A DNA stretch of 64,000 nucleotides. Origin: Gammaproteobacteria bacterium. GTDB lineage: Bacteria; Pseudomonadota; Gammaproteobacteria; Enterobacterales; Alteromonadaceae. The notes beneath the pieces were generated by a model. The model searched no databases and had not been told where the DNA came from. It saw only the letters and a program-made list of their open reading frames with translations. The position numbers were made by a program, and so were the translations under genes. This document shows, one piece after another, positions 1 to 7,487 of the stretch; within the stretch, counting starts at the first letter, position 1; the number at the start of each line of letters is the position of its first letter. The stretch spans positions 1-64,000 of the forward strand of contig JAAFAI010000019.1 in the NCBI GenBank assembly GCA_018222405.1, in the 5' to 3' direction.

Positions 1-365
1 GATCAAATTTGAGACATGCATTCAAGCATTAATTTTCTTAAGATCCTACCTATGAGCCCTTATTAGGAATACGCTAAGAGTATCCTTACCGAAAATTAGC
101 AAACGACATAAAACTCTACTGGCCTCCCTCCTAAATCAATTTAAAAAGGCAGAAAATCAAACCCATAAGAGGTAGTCCTGAAACGGCAATTCGCGATAAC
201 TCAGGACTGAAATTTACTTACCTCAGCCCTGTCACCAAGTTAACTCTAAGGAATTGTTTTATATAAAATATATGCCAATATGTACTTCGTGGCGCCACAC
301 CATGAACGAGTAGATTTAGCTTTCTACTCATGTTGTAATTTTAAAAATGTTTGAGGTACTTACTT
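1..365. other. Left-edge non-coding stretch, nothing recognised
   Basis: No gene with a ribosome site or family motif is seen on either strand. The sequence is AT-rich, with a TATA-rich patch near 255-275 that could be part of a promoter for the gene at 366. The 96-residue minus-strand frame at 341-631 is a shadow of that gene. Confidence 0.5.
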
Positions 366-878
366 ATGAGAGTATTCAATAGATATGACAATGACATTTT
401 GGCGTGGCTAAAAGGAATTCCGGCCCCCGTTTGCCCAGAATTTAAAAACAACCCTATAGAATGTTTGGTTGAAAGTGCTACCAAGGTATTTCTTACCTCC
501 CTCAGATACACTTTCACAAATGGAGATAAAAACGATAAGAGTCTATCTCTTAATGACCTGGGGCATGTATTCGATGAAGAAACATTAAAACGCTTGGTTA
601 AACTGTCTGAAGCACAGGGGCTGCTTGCCATTTATTGTGATATATCTCCCTATAGCGTCGATTTAGCAAGCATACAACGAATGGCTAATCTTATAGAGAA
701 TTATGATTTAGAAACAGTTCAAAAAATTGTAAATATTGCACAGTTTTTACTACCAACCGATTCTCCTTTTTTAGCCTGTTACTTAGACCTTGCAAAAGAG
801 GAAGTAATTGAAAAATCCGCAACTCTGAACTCGTTAACCAAAGGAGAGCTAGTTTATCCTGAAGTTGAGCACTCTTAA
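366..878 (+). CDS. Hypothetical protein, 170 residues
   Basis: I do not recognise this protein. A longer reading with a TTG start at 351 is possible, but ATG 366 has a GAGG Shine-Dalgarno at 353-356 with 9-nt spacing and is preferred. The product is predicted to be soluble and mixed alpha/beta with no signal peptide or membrane segment. The second half looks helical, with regularly spaced Leu and Ile. It is AT-rich like the rest of the island, stands alone upstream of the integrase and is followed by a hairpin. Function unknown; cargo gene of the element is the safest description. Confidence 0.6.
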   Translation: MRVFNRYDNDILAWLKGIPAPVCPEFKNNPIECLVESATKVFLTSLRYTFTNGDKNDKSLSLNDLGHVFDEETLKRLVKLSEAQGLLAIYCDISPYSVDLASIQRMANLIENYDLETVQKIVNIAQFLLPTDSPFLACYLDLAKEEVIEKSATLNSLTKGELVYPEVEHS

Positions 879-891
879 AACTGACTTAGAT

Positions 892-923
892 GTTGTGGGG
901 CTATTCAATTAGGGCTCCACAAC
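892..923 (+). terminator. Hairpin after the first gene, possible terminator
   Basis: A 7-bp perfect stem (GTTGTGG with CCACAAC) encloses an 18-nt loop, 14 nt after the stop of the upstream gene. There is no clear T-run, so it may be an RNA-stabilising or Rho-dependent end rather than a classical intrinsic terminator. Confidence 0.35.
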
Positions 924-1055
924 CTACCAGACATCTTGTCTATCTCGGTACAAAACAGCCGTTTTCCTGCCTTAAATCCTCTGTTAGCTTGTAAATAGCT
1001 TATCCAAGCAAATCCCTCATTTTTATCAAAAATCATATAAATTCGGAGCAATTCA

Positions 1056-1958
1056 ATGGATGCAGCATGTCCTTACACGCTGTATATGGGGCGTCTTGCG
1101 CCTAATAGTCAGCGTTCCATTGCCTCACAGCTTAACAGTATTGCAGCCATGCTTGATTGGCCTGAACACGAACGGCAAGAAAGGTTTCATCATATTGACT
1201 ATCAACAGGCCAGCCATATCAAGGCGATGCTGTTAACAAAAGGTTGGTCAGCTCGCTCAATTAACCGTGCGATGACAGCCATTCGCAATATCGTGAAAGT
1301 GGCAGTCATGACAGGTATTGTGCCAGAGGCACAGGTAATACAACTGCAAGCTATCACAAAGGTTAAACACGGTAGCCACAAAGGCACACCGTTAACGGCT
1401 CAGCAGGTCAATAAACTATTCAAACACCTGAATACTGATAAGTCAGCTACCGGCAAACGAAACGCAGCAATTGTGACTATTTTACTTGGTTCAGGATTGC
1501 GCCGAAGTGAATTGGTGGCGCTTCGATTCTGTGACTTTTCGGCAGAAACGAATACGTTACATATCGAAAAAGGCAAAGGGAATAAAAGTAGAACGGTATA
1601 CCTACCTGAATGGACTGCAAAGGGTTTGCTGGATTGGCTTAAGGTACGCGGAGATGGTGAGGGTTACCTTTTTGTGCGTATTGTGCGGGGTGGTCATATC
1701 CAGCATGACAGTAAATTATCGTCGAGCTTTATCTATTCGCTTATCCGTAAATCACTTGCCGCCATTGGCGTAGACGGTGTGTCACCCCATGATTTGCGCC
1801 GAACTTTTATCACACGGTTACTGGAGCAGAACGTCGATTTAAATACGGTACGCCAGATGGCAGGTCATGCCGATATTGCCACCACCATAATGTATGACAA
1901 GCGCGACCAACAAGTCATGCAAAAGGCAGCGTCACAACTCAGCTATAAGCAGAAGTGA
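1056..1958 (+). CDS. Tyrosine-type site-specific recombinase (integrase)
   Basis: A 300-residue XerC/D-like phage integrase. An N-terminal SAM-like core-binding region (about residues 15-105) is followed by the catalytic domain. Visible active-site elements are Arg149 in SGLRRSEL, the Lys-rich beta hairpin around 171-178 (EKGKGNKSR), H245-D-L-R-R, H271 in AGHADIATT and the nucleophile Tyr280 in MYDKR, so the enzyme looks intact. ATG 1056 has a GGAG ribosome site 9 nt upstream. The stop overlaps the GTG start of the AAA+ ATPase gene, implying translational coupling. It probably mobilises the island; its att site is not identified, and it is about 10 kb from the tRNA, not adjacent as in many islands. 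Confidence 0.92.
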   Translation: MDAACPYTLYMGRLAPNSQRSIASQLNSIAAMLDWPEHERQERFHHIDYQQASHIKAMLLTKGWSARSINRAMTAIRNIVKVAVMTGIVPEAQVIQLQAITKVKHGSHKGTPLTAQQVNKLFKHLNTDKSATGKRNAAIVTILLGSGLRRSELVALRFCDFSAETNTLHIEKGKGNKSRTVYLPEWTAKGLLDWLKVRGDGEGYLFVRIVRGGHIQHDSKLSSSFIYSLIRKSLAAIGVDGVSPHDLRRTFITRLLEQNVDLNTVRQMAGHADIATTIMYDKRDQQVMQKAASQLSYKQK

Positions 1959-3991
1959 GGCATCGTATGTTGAAACGGCAATTAAACAATCCTCACTTGT
2001 TGCAATATCTGACCTGCCAGTGGGTTAAGCGGCTTTTAGGTTATGCGGTAGGTATTGATGATGATTTTATCAATCCAGAGGTCTTAACCTATTTACGAGG
2101 ACAACCCACGTCCAAATCGGCGTCGAAACTTACTAAAAAGGCACTCGTTGCCTTGTTGAGCATTGACGACCGGCATCCAAAAACCACCAAGGTATTCAGT
2201 GATAACTGCACCTTTATCCGCAAGCTTCTCAACTTGCCGAGAGGTGCAGACAAACTGATTCAGTTTGCATTGCTATGTCAGGCAAACCCGTGGTTTCAAA
2301 GTGTGGTGAACATGCTGGATATCCAAGACAGCTATACCGGATTAAACAGCATATTGTTGGATATGACTGGCCTCAAGGTATCGGATTTCAATGCTATTGC
2401 TGAAAGTTTGATGCAGTTTGGTTTGCTGAATGACAAAGACTTCGGTGTTATCGATGGCAGTGAATTACCGCAACCAATGTTGCTTAACCTGCTTACAAAC
2501 AAATTGCATTCGAGAGAGCAGTTAATCGAACCATTATTGCAACCCAGTGAAAAGGCGCAGTTTGCACTCGGTGACTTTCCTCAGGTGAATACCGCACTTT
2601 TAGGTGATTACCTGTCATCGGCAATGAGGAAAGCACAGGTCGGCACCAGCGTCTTGCTTCATGGTATATCAGGCTCTGGTAAAACCGAATTAGCCAGAAG
2701 CTTAGCCAAGCATTGTGACTGTAAACTTTATGAGGTCCGCTCGACAGGCATGGTAAAGCAAAATCCTGATGAAGCGTTGGATTCACGCTATCCCTGTAAG
2801 GACAGACTACGGCATTTATCATTGCTCAATGCTTTACTCAACGCCCCCAGTAATGCGGTGCTATTGATTGATGAATGTGAACATCTCTTTGAATTGGCGG
2901 ACAATCACTATAGCAAGGAATACTTGCAGCGGTTAATTGAGCATAACGCCATACCGTGTATCTGGATCACCAATCATGTGCAGTGCTTGGAGCCAAGTTT
3001 CATTCGCCGGTTTAAGTTGGTTGCTGAGGTGCCATCACCTAGACCAGAGGATATTCAGCATGTATGCAAACGTCATTTCAAAGGCCTGGGACTGTCAGAA
3101 CGCTGTAAGCGCAATATAACGCGTATCAACAATGTTTCACCGGCACTGATAGCAAATGCCACACATGTTGCGAAAACACTGAACGTAGCGCGTATAGACG
3201 CTGAGAATACGATACATGACGTTATTGAAAGCACATTACACGCATCTGGACTGTGGGACAGCAAAGCACAGTATCAAGGTGAGTTAGATTTTGATGCATC
3301 ACTGCTTAATCTGAAGCAACCCGCAAGTTATCTGGATGAAGTCAGTTTCGCGCTAAAGCACAACAAACCTGCTCGCGTATTGTTATCCGGACCACCCGGC
3401 ACAGGAAAGACCGCTTTTGCACATTACCTCACCGAAACCAATCAGCGCGACCTTATTCGTGTGAAGTGTTCCGACGTGCTGAGCAAGTGGGTAGGCGAAA
3501 GCGAACAAAACGTAGCAGAACTCTTTCACCGCGCACACATCGAAGAAAAGGTAATTCTTCTCGATGAGGTGGATAGCTTATTGGTCAGTCGAGAGGCATT
3601 AACGGCGCACCATGAACTGCAATTAGTGAACGAATTCCTGACGCAAATTGAATGTTTTACGCAACCGCTGTTTGCGGCCACCAACTTTGATAGCTGGCTA
3701 GACAAAGCAGTACTTCGGCGCTTCGACTTTAAGCTTGAATGCACTTATCTGAAACCGGAACAAGTCTGTGCCTTATACCGGCAGGTACTTGGTATAAAAC
3801 GGTTGAATTTGGAAGAGCAGCAACGCTTATCCACACTCAAACAGTTAACGCCAGGTGACTTTGCCATACTGGCAAGGCGCAAGCAATTTCGACCAAAACA
3901 GAACCACCGACTCTCTGCTATCACGCTATTGGCAGAGGAAAACCAACGAAAACAACCCCAAACCCCAATGGGCTTTATCCGCCCTCACTAA
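1955..3991 (+). CDS. Tandem AAA+ ATPase encoded with the integrase
   Basis: A 678-residue protein with an uncharacterised N-terminal region of about 200 residues and two AAA+ modules. Module 1 has Walker A GISGSGKTE (about 236-244) and Walker B VLLIDECEHL. Module 2 has Walker A GPPGTGKTA (about 479-487), a pore-loop-like KWVGESE, Walker B VILLDEVDSL, sensor-1 AATNF and the arginine-finger motif LRRFD, resembling the Cdc48/FtsH-type AAA clade. The GTG start at 1955 overlaps the integrase stop as GTGA; ATG 1967 is an alternative. Tight coupling suggests a role in recombination or element maintenance, by analogy only. It is followed after 17 nt by the gene at 4009. Confidence 0.85.
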   Translation: MRHRMLKRQLNNPHLLQYLTCQWVKRLLGYAVGIDDDFINPEVLTYLRGQPTSKSASKLTKKALVALLSIDDRHPKTTKVFSDNCTFIRKLLNLPRGADKLIQFALLCQANPWFQSVVNMLDIQDSYTGLNSILLDMTGLKVSDFNAIAESLMQFGLLNDKDFGVIDGSELPQPMLLNLLTNKLHSREQLIEPLLQPSEKAQFALGDFPQVNTALLGDYLSSAMRKAQVGTSVLLHGISGSGKTELARSLAKHCDCKLYEVRSTGMVKQNPDEALDSRYPCKDRLRHLSLLNALLNAPSNAVLLIDECEHLFELADNHYSKEYLQRLIEHNAIPCIWITNHVQCLEPSFIRRFKLVAEVPSPRPEDIQHVCKRHFKGLGLSERCKRNITRINNVSPALIANATHVAKTLNVARIDAENTIHDVIESTLHASGLWDSKAQYQGELDFDASLLNLKQPASYLDEVSFALKHNKPARVLLSGPPGTGKTAFAHYLTETNQRDLIRVKCSDVLSKWVGESEQNVAELFHRAHIEEKVILLDEVDSLLVSREALTAHHELQLVNEFLTQIECFTQPLFAATNFDSWLDKAVLRRFDFKLECTYLKPEQVCALYRQVLGIKRLNLEEQQRLSTLKQLTPGDFAILARRKQFRPKQNHRLSAITLLAEENQRKQPQTPMGFIRPH

Positions 3992-4008
3992 CCTAAAAGG
4001 TAAACATT

Positions 4009-4470
4009 ATGACTACATCTGTATTGAGTTCGCTCAAGGTTATCGCTCGTCCTAAAATTGAGCCTAAACCTCCGGTCATCGGTAAACGCATGAAGCTTAT
4101 CGAGAAGCTAGAACAGCAACAAGAGCTGGCAACCTGCATGATAGAAAAGCGACCGTTTGAGGCGTACCGCGAAAAGATGGTTAAAGACCCTGTTACCGGA
4201 GAGCGCAAAAAGCAACGCCGCCAAGTTACCGTTAGGCCGTGGTATTACGACAGCGACGGCCACTATTATCTTGAAATAAAGGTGAACAACAAATCCATTG
4301 AATTGCAAAAGGATAAACATGCCATCGATGTTGGTGATAAAGCCAAGCTTCCTGAGCTCATCGACACCATCATCAAAGCTACCGAGAAAGGTGAACTGGA
4401 TACTTTTTTACTGGCACCACCGACAGCAAAGAAAGCTCCAACTAAACCAGATGCGAGCAAAAAGGCATAA
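4009..4470 (+). CDS. Small basic protein, DUF6641-like
   Basis: A 153-residue lysine-rich protein that, from memory, resembles the DUF6641 family found in mobile elements of gammaproteobacteria: an N-terminal SSLKV motif, a basic 'RRxKLxxKLxEQ'-like helix, a central region around residues 68-86 rich in Trp and Tyr with a YYLEIKV strand, and a low-complexity Lys/Pro/Ala tail. The family assignment is a recollection, not a search result. ATG 4009 has an AAAGG ribosome site. It is 17 nt downstream of the AAA+ gene and is probably the third gene of the integrase operon. Function unknown; the basic character would suit nucleic-acid binding. Confidence 0.7.
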   Translation: MTTSVLSSLKVIARPKIEPKPPVIGKRMKLIEKLEQQQELATCMIEKRPFEAYREKMVKDPVTGERKKQRRQVTVRPWYYDSDGHYYLEIKVNNKSIELQKDKHAIDVGDKAKLPELIDTIIKATEKGELDTFLLAPPTAKKAPTKPDASKKA

Positions 4471-4476
4471 GTAAAC

Positions 4477-4516
4477 CAGGTCTGTGGCGTGACCTTATCC
4501 ATGCCCCACAGACCTG
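4477..4516. terminator. Long hairpin between convergent genes
   Basis: A perfect 11-bp inverted repeat (CAGGTCTGTGG / CCACAGACCTG) with an 18-nt loop lies between the stop of the gene at 4009 and the stop of the convergent gene at 4539. Its position fits a bidirectional terminator for both operons, although T-runs are weak. Confidence 0.5.
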
Positions 4517-4538
4517 CCGTTAGTAACCTGTAAGTACC

Positions 4539-4988
4539 TCAACCAGCGAGATGCAAAGCAACTTTATTCGTTTCTTCTATCGCCGCTAGATTAACGTCGA
4601 TATCAATGTTTTGATTGTTGATGTCAGCCAGCATCTTGTTTTGCCAATAGTGCAATACCTCATCCACAGACTTGGGCTCTTCGCAATGGTGCACAATGAG
4701 TGTTGAGCCTAGGCAACTACCGCTACCGACATATGCCCAGACAAAATGCTCCTGCTTGGTTTCTCTAATGCAATAGAGTTTATCAATCAGGTGTGTTGAG
4801 CCTTCGGCTGCGCGGGTGTGGAGGAGAAAAATATCGCTAATGCCATCCTCAAGGTCTGGAAACTGAAAAACCAGTTCCATGTGTTTGGCATCATCCGCGC
4901 ATTCTTGCCGGAATAGTGCAGACAGAAACTGCGTAAAGCGGCAATCCAGTGGCGTAGTGATATTAGAGAAGTTTAGTTGAAGTGACAT
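4539..4988 (-). CDS. Hypothetical protein, 149 residues
   Basis: No family recognised. It is predicted soluble and acidic, starting with a MSLQLNFSNITTP strand that loosely resembles the N terminus of the DUF2787-like protein encoded divergently at 5085 (both have a short strand followed by RFTxxxxxLF/LL). The central part contains CIRETKQEHFVWAYV and several Cys residues without metal-site spacing. The 96-nt divergent region to 5085 would carry both promoters. Probably an island-conserved accessory gene of unknown role. Confidence 0.6.
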   Translation of the reverse strand: MSLQLNFSNITTPLDCRFTQFLSALFRQECADDAKHMELVFQFPDLEDGISDIFLLHTRAAEGSTHLIDKLYCIRETKQEHFVWAYVGSGSCLGSTLIVHHCEEPKSVDEVLHYWQNKMLADINNQNIDIDVNLAAIEETNKVALHLAG

Positions 4989-5084
4989 ACGAGAGTTCCT
5001 TATGTGTATGTCATTAAATTAGTATTCTCAGCAGGATAAGTACTTACAGGTCTTTTCTCACAATCCATTAAAAAGACCAATATC

Positions 5085-5495
5085 ATGAACATTCAATACA
5101 AAGAACTGGCACTGCCGGTATCCAAACGATTCACCAACGCCATTGCCGAATTGTTAACTCAACACCAAATAACTGGCGATAGTATTACCATCAATTTTCG
5201 TGATCCGAACTACTCAGCTGAAAACGGTGGTTTTCATCCAGTAGAAATACGGTTAGAGAAACACGGTGACTCATGGTACTTCTGCTATATCACCGATTTT
5301 ACTTTTGTTGGTATCGGTCCGTTTGCAGAACTGGCAAAAGATCTCGATTTTGATTTTCAGGCAGGTGTATTTCAAAACCTTCATGGCCTGTTTCCAATAG
5401 AAGTTGCACTGGATATCTACCAGATATGGGAAGGGAACTTTCTGCACTACTGGCAAGCGTTAAACGTTTTTGCCATTCAAATTTCCAGCGATTGA
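5085..5495 (+). CDS. DUF2787 family protein
   Basis: A 136-residue protein matching what I recall of DUF2787: an N-terminal LxLPVSxxF segment, the family signature INFRDPNYSAENGGFHPVEI (about 37-56), a strand pair ending YCYITDFTFVG-like, LDFDFQAGVFQNL and a C-terminal YQIWEGNFLHY helix. These proteins are found in Vibrio, Shewanella and Alteromonas islands and plasmids, and their function is unknown. No signal peptide or membrane span is seen. It precedes the viroplasmin-domain gene by 65 nt on the same strand and may be co-transcribed with it. Confidence 0.8.
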   Translation: MNIQYKELALPVSKRFTNAIAELLTQHQITGDSITINFRDPNYSAENGGFHPVEIRLEKHGDSWYFCYITDFTFVGIGPFAELAKDLDFDFQAGVFQNLHGLFPIEVALDIYQIWEGNFLHYWQALNVFAIQISSD

Positions 5496-5560
5496 ACCTG
5501 CCAAATCAAAAACTGTAAAGCGGAATTAAGAATTAACGCCATTATTTACAGGAGATTAAT

Positions 5561-5839
5561 ATGGCCAGAGACATGTTGTCCACTTCCCAACCAAAGGTAC
5601 ATTCTAAACGCCGATACTACGTTGTTTTTGAAGGAACGAAACCTGGGGTTTACTACAAATGGGAAGATGTAGAGGCGCAAACTAAAAAATATTCTTGCCC
5701 TCTATTTTGCCGATACCGCACTGAAATTGAAGCACGGGAAGCGTTTGATGATTATCAACGGCGGCAATCCAAAACAAAAACAAAAACAAAGCGGCGATCT
5801 AAAGCCGTAGACGAGCTACCGCCTTGGAATCTTGATTAA
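5561..5839 (+). CDS. Stand-alone RNase H1 N-terminal (viroplasmin) domain protein
   Basis: A 92-residue protein whose residues 16-64 match the RNase H1 N-terminal/caulimovirus viroplasmin fold: RRYYVVFEGTKPGVYYKWED, then a VEAQ...Y...CRYRTEIEAREAF pattern. In RNase H1 this domain binds RNA/DNA hybrids; here no catalytic RNase H domain follows, only a very basic low-complexity tail (KTKTKTKRRSK) encoded by an A-rich microsatellite. ATG 5561 has an AGGAG site. The stop overlaps by 4 nt the stop of the convergent NYN gene. A hybrid- or dsRNA-binding accessory protein is plausible by family; the true role is unknown. Confidence 0.8.
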   Translation: MARDMLSTSQPKVHSKRRYYVVFEGTKPGVYYKWEDVEAQTKKYSCPLFCRYRTEIEAREAFDDYQRRQSKTKTKTKRRSKAVDELPPWNLD

Positions 5840-6585
5840 GGCGTTGCAATCTTGGGACGATATAAGATCATCTGTGTCGTTCCTTTGCCTTTCTGTTTAG
5901 TCATTTCAAATATGGAAGATAATCCTGCAACCACGCCAGTAAACTTGGCCGAACCATAAGTACGAGGATCAAAATCTGGTTTGGCTCGTTTAAGGAAACT
6001 ACCAGCCGATCCCGCATCAACCCAACCATCATCATTCTGGTACAGCTCCCATGCCTTTAAGAGGGCAGGGATCAATTCTTCTGCGCCATTGGTGGAAATA
6101 GCGTTATCCGCCTTTGGTGTATCGGTATTCGATACCGGCTCAGCACCTAAGTTTTCCGTGAAGATGAAATCATCACAGGCGTTGCGAAACGATACCGGTG
6201 TTTTCTTTTCTCCCACACCAAACACAAACTTTTCAGACTCTCTTAACCGTGAAGCAAGCTTGGTAAAATCACTATCACTGGAAACCAATGCAAAGGCATC
6301 AATACGGTCGGAATACAGTAAGTCCATGGCATCAATAATCATCGATGCATCGGTGGAGTTCTTACCGGTGGTATAAGCGAACTGTTGAATTGGCTGGATC
6401 GCCAATTCATTGAGCGGCTTCTTCCAGTTCTTTAAGGTGTCGGCAGACCAATCACCGTAAGCTCGTTTTATCAGAACATGACCGTGCGCCGATATCTCAT
6501 CCAATATGGGCGATAGCTTGGCTAATTGTGCATTATCCGCATCAATTAGTACGGCCACTTTCTTATGAACATCCAAGTCTTTCAT
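5836..6585 (-). CDS. NYN-domain RNase-like protein with C-terminal OST-HTH/LOTUS domain
   Basis: A 249-residue protein. Residues 8-140 form a NYN (PIN-like, LabA/DUF88) domain with the acidic metal-site residues in VLIDADN, TDASMIIDAMDLL and VSSDSDF, as expected for a metal-dependent RNase. After a Thr/Asn-rich linker, residues about 165-245 fit an OST-HTH/LOTUS domain (LIPALLKAWELY...GWVDAGSAGSFLKRAKPDFDPRTYG), which in other proteins binds RNA, notably G-rich or structured RNA. The ATG has an AAGGA site and lies 12 nt after the stop of the Mrr-like gene, so the two form an operon. RNA degradation or surveillance is inferred. Confidence 0.85.
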   Translation of the reverse strand: MKDLDVHKKVAVLIDADNAQLAKLSPILDEISAHGHVLIKRAYGDWSADTLKNWKKPLNELAIQPIQQFAYTTGKNSTDASMIIDAMDLLYSDRIDAFALVSSDSDFTKLASRLRESEKFVFGVGEKKTPVSFRNACDDFIFTENLGAEPVSNTDTPKADNAISTNGAEELIPALLKAWELYQNDDGWVDAGSAGSFLKRAKPDFDPRTYGSAKFTGVVAGLSSIFEMTKQKGKGTTQMILYRPKIATP

Positions 6586-6597
6586 CTCTATCCTTAC

Positions 6598-7356
6598 TTA
6601 TTCGGTGTAACGGCATTTAGGAAAGTTAGAACACCCCAAAAACGTTTTACCGGCATTAGGGCCGCGTTTCGCCGTTCTTTCTACTAACTCACCAGAACAT
6701 TTTGGGCATACCTTGGTTTTTTCAATAGTGACCTGAGGTGAAATCTGAACATGGTTTACAAGTGCCAATAGTTTTGTACCATCAATAAGCTCGATAGGTT
6801 TGCCTGCCGCAAAGTCGATAGCTTGCTGAGTATAGGTGCCAGAACTGATGATAATAAAGTGGTTGGCCTGACGTGCAGTCAGCACACCAAACATTTCCCG
6901 CACCACATTTACGCCGACCTTTTGTGTTTTCCACTGTTTGCATTGTACCAAGGTAAGCTGGCCGTCCTTTCTAAGTTCTAAATCAATTCCGCCGTCGGCA
7001 CCATAACCGCCCTCAGTTACCCGGTAGCCCTTCCTGCGATAGGCTTCGGCCACCAACTCTTCAAAGTTACGCCAGTGCAAATTACGCACGGTTTTAATAT
7101 TACGTTGGGCATCCAGTTGTATTGCCTTACGTCGAGCATTTAAAAACGCAAAGGGGGCGGCAAGCAATATCATGCCCGCAATATAAGGGGCAGGGATCAA
7201 AAAGGCTTTAAACACCATGGCGGTGATTTTGTTATCGGTTTGAATGGATGGCAACACATGGGCCATCATCACATAGGCCGTTGCGGATACCAGTACAGAT
7301 ACCCACCATGGTAACTCTACCAGCAGGTCAATAAAGGTGGTTTTGTTTCTTGGCAT
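6598..7356 (-). CDS. Membrane-anchored Mrr-like restriction endonuclease with zinc ribbon
   Basis: A 252-residue protein with two N-terminal membrane helices (about 15-33 and 52-72). It then has an Mrr_cat-type nuclease domain (about 90-200) with NFEELVAEAYRRKGY, the catalytic Asp in GADGGIDLEL and the QCK motif (LVQCKQWK). Last comes a topoisomerase-type zinc ribbon near the C terminus (CPKCSG...CSNFPKC). Such TM-Mrr-Zn proteins are widespread, often plasmid- or island-borne, and are thought to cleave foreign or modified DNA near the membrane; no substrate is demonstrated. It is the first gene of an operon with the NYN gene. Key catalytic residues are present, so it is probably active. Confidence 0.87.
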   Translation of the reverse strand: MPRNKTTFIDLLVELPWWVSVLVSATAYVMMAHVLPSIQTDNKITAMVFKAFLIPAPYIAGMILLAAPFAFLNARRKAIQLDAQRNIKTVRNLHWRNFEELVAEAYRRKGYRVTEGGYGADGGIDLELRKDGQLTLVQCKQWKTQKVGVNVVREMFGVLTARQANHFIIISSGTYTQQAIDFAAGKPIELIDGTKLLALVNHVQISPQVTIEKTKVCPKCSGELVERTAKRGPNAGKTFLGCSNFPKCRYTE

Positions 7357-7487
7357 TCACAAACAACCTTGTTTTGTTCAATCTCTCCGAAAGTTTAACT
7401 GAAGGGATTTTTTTAATGGTATTAAAAGTTGATCTTGCATTTATCTGAAAATACCCAATAAATGATTGAAGTACTAAGGAGAGTATT

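Noticed and set aside
341..631. 96-residue minus-strand frame opposite the first gene
   Set aside because: No ribosome site, fully antisense to a better-supported gene.
5771..5791. A-rich tandem microsatellite (aaaac units) considered as a phase-variation tract
   Set aside because: Only a few units coding for a Lys/Thr tail near the gene's end; slippage would change little and convergent overlap explains the position.
5981..6376. 131-residue plus-strand frame inside the NYN gene
   Set aside because: Ser/Pro-rich shadow of a clear family match on the other strand.
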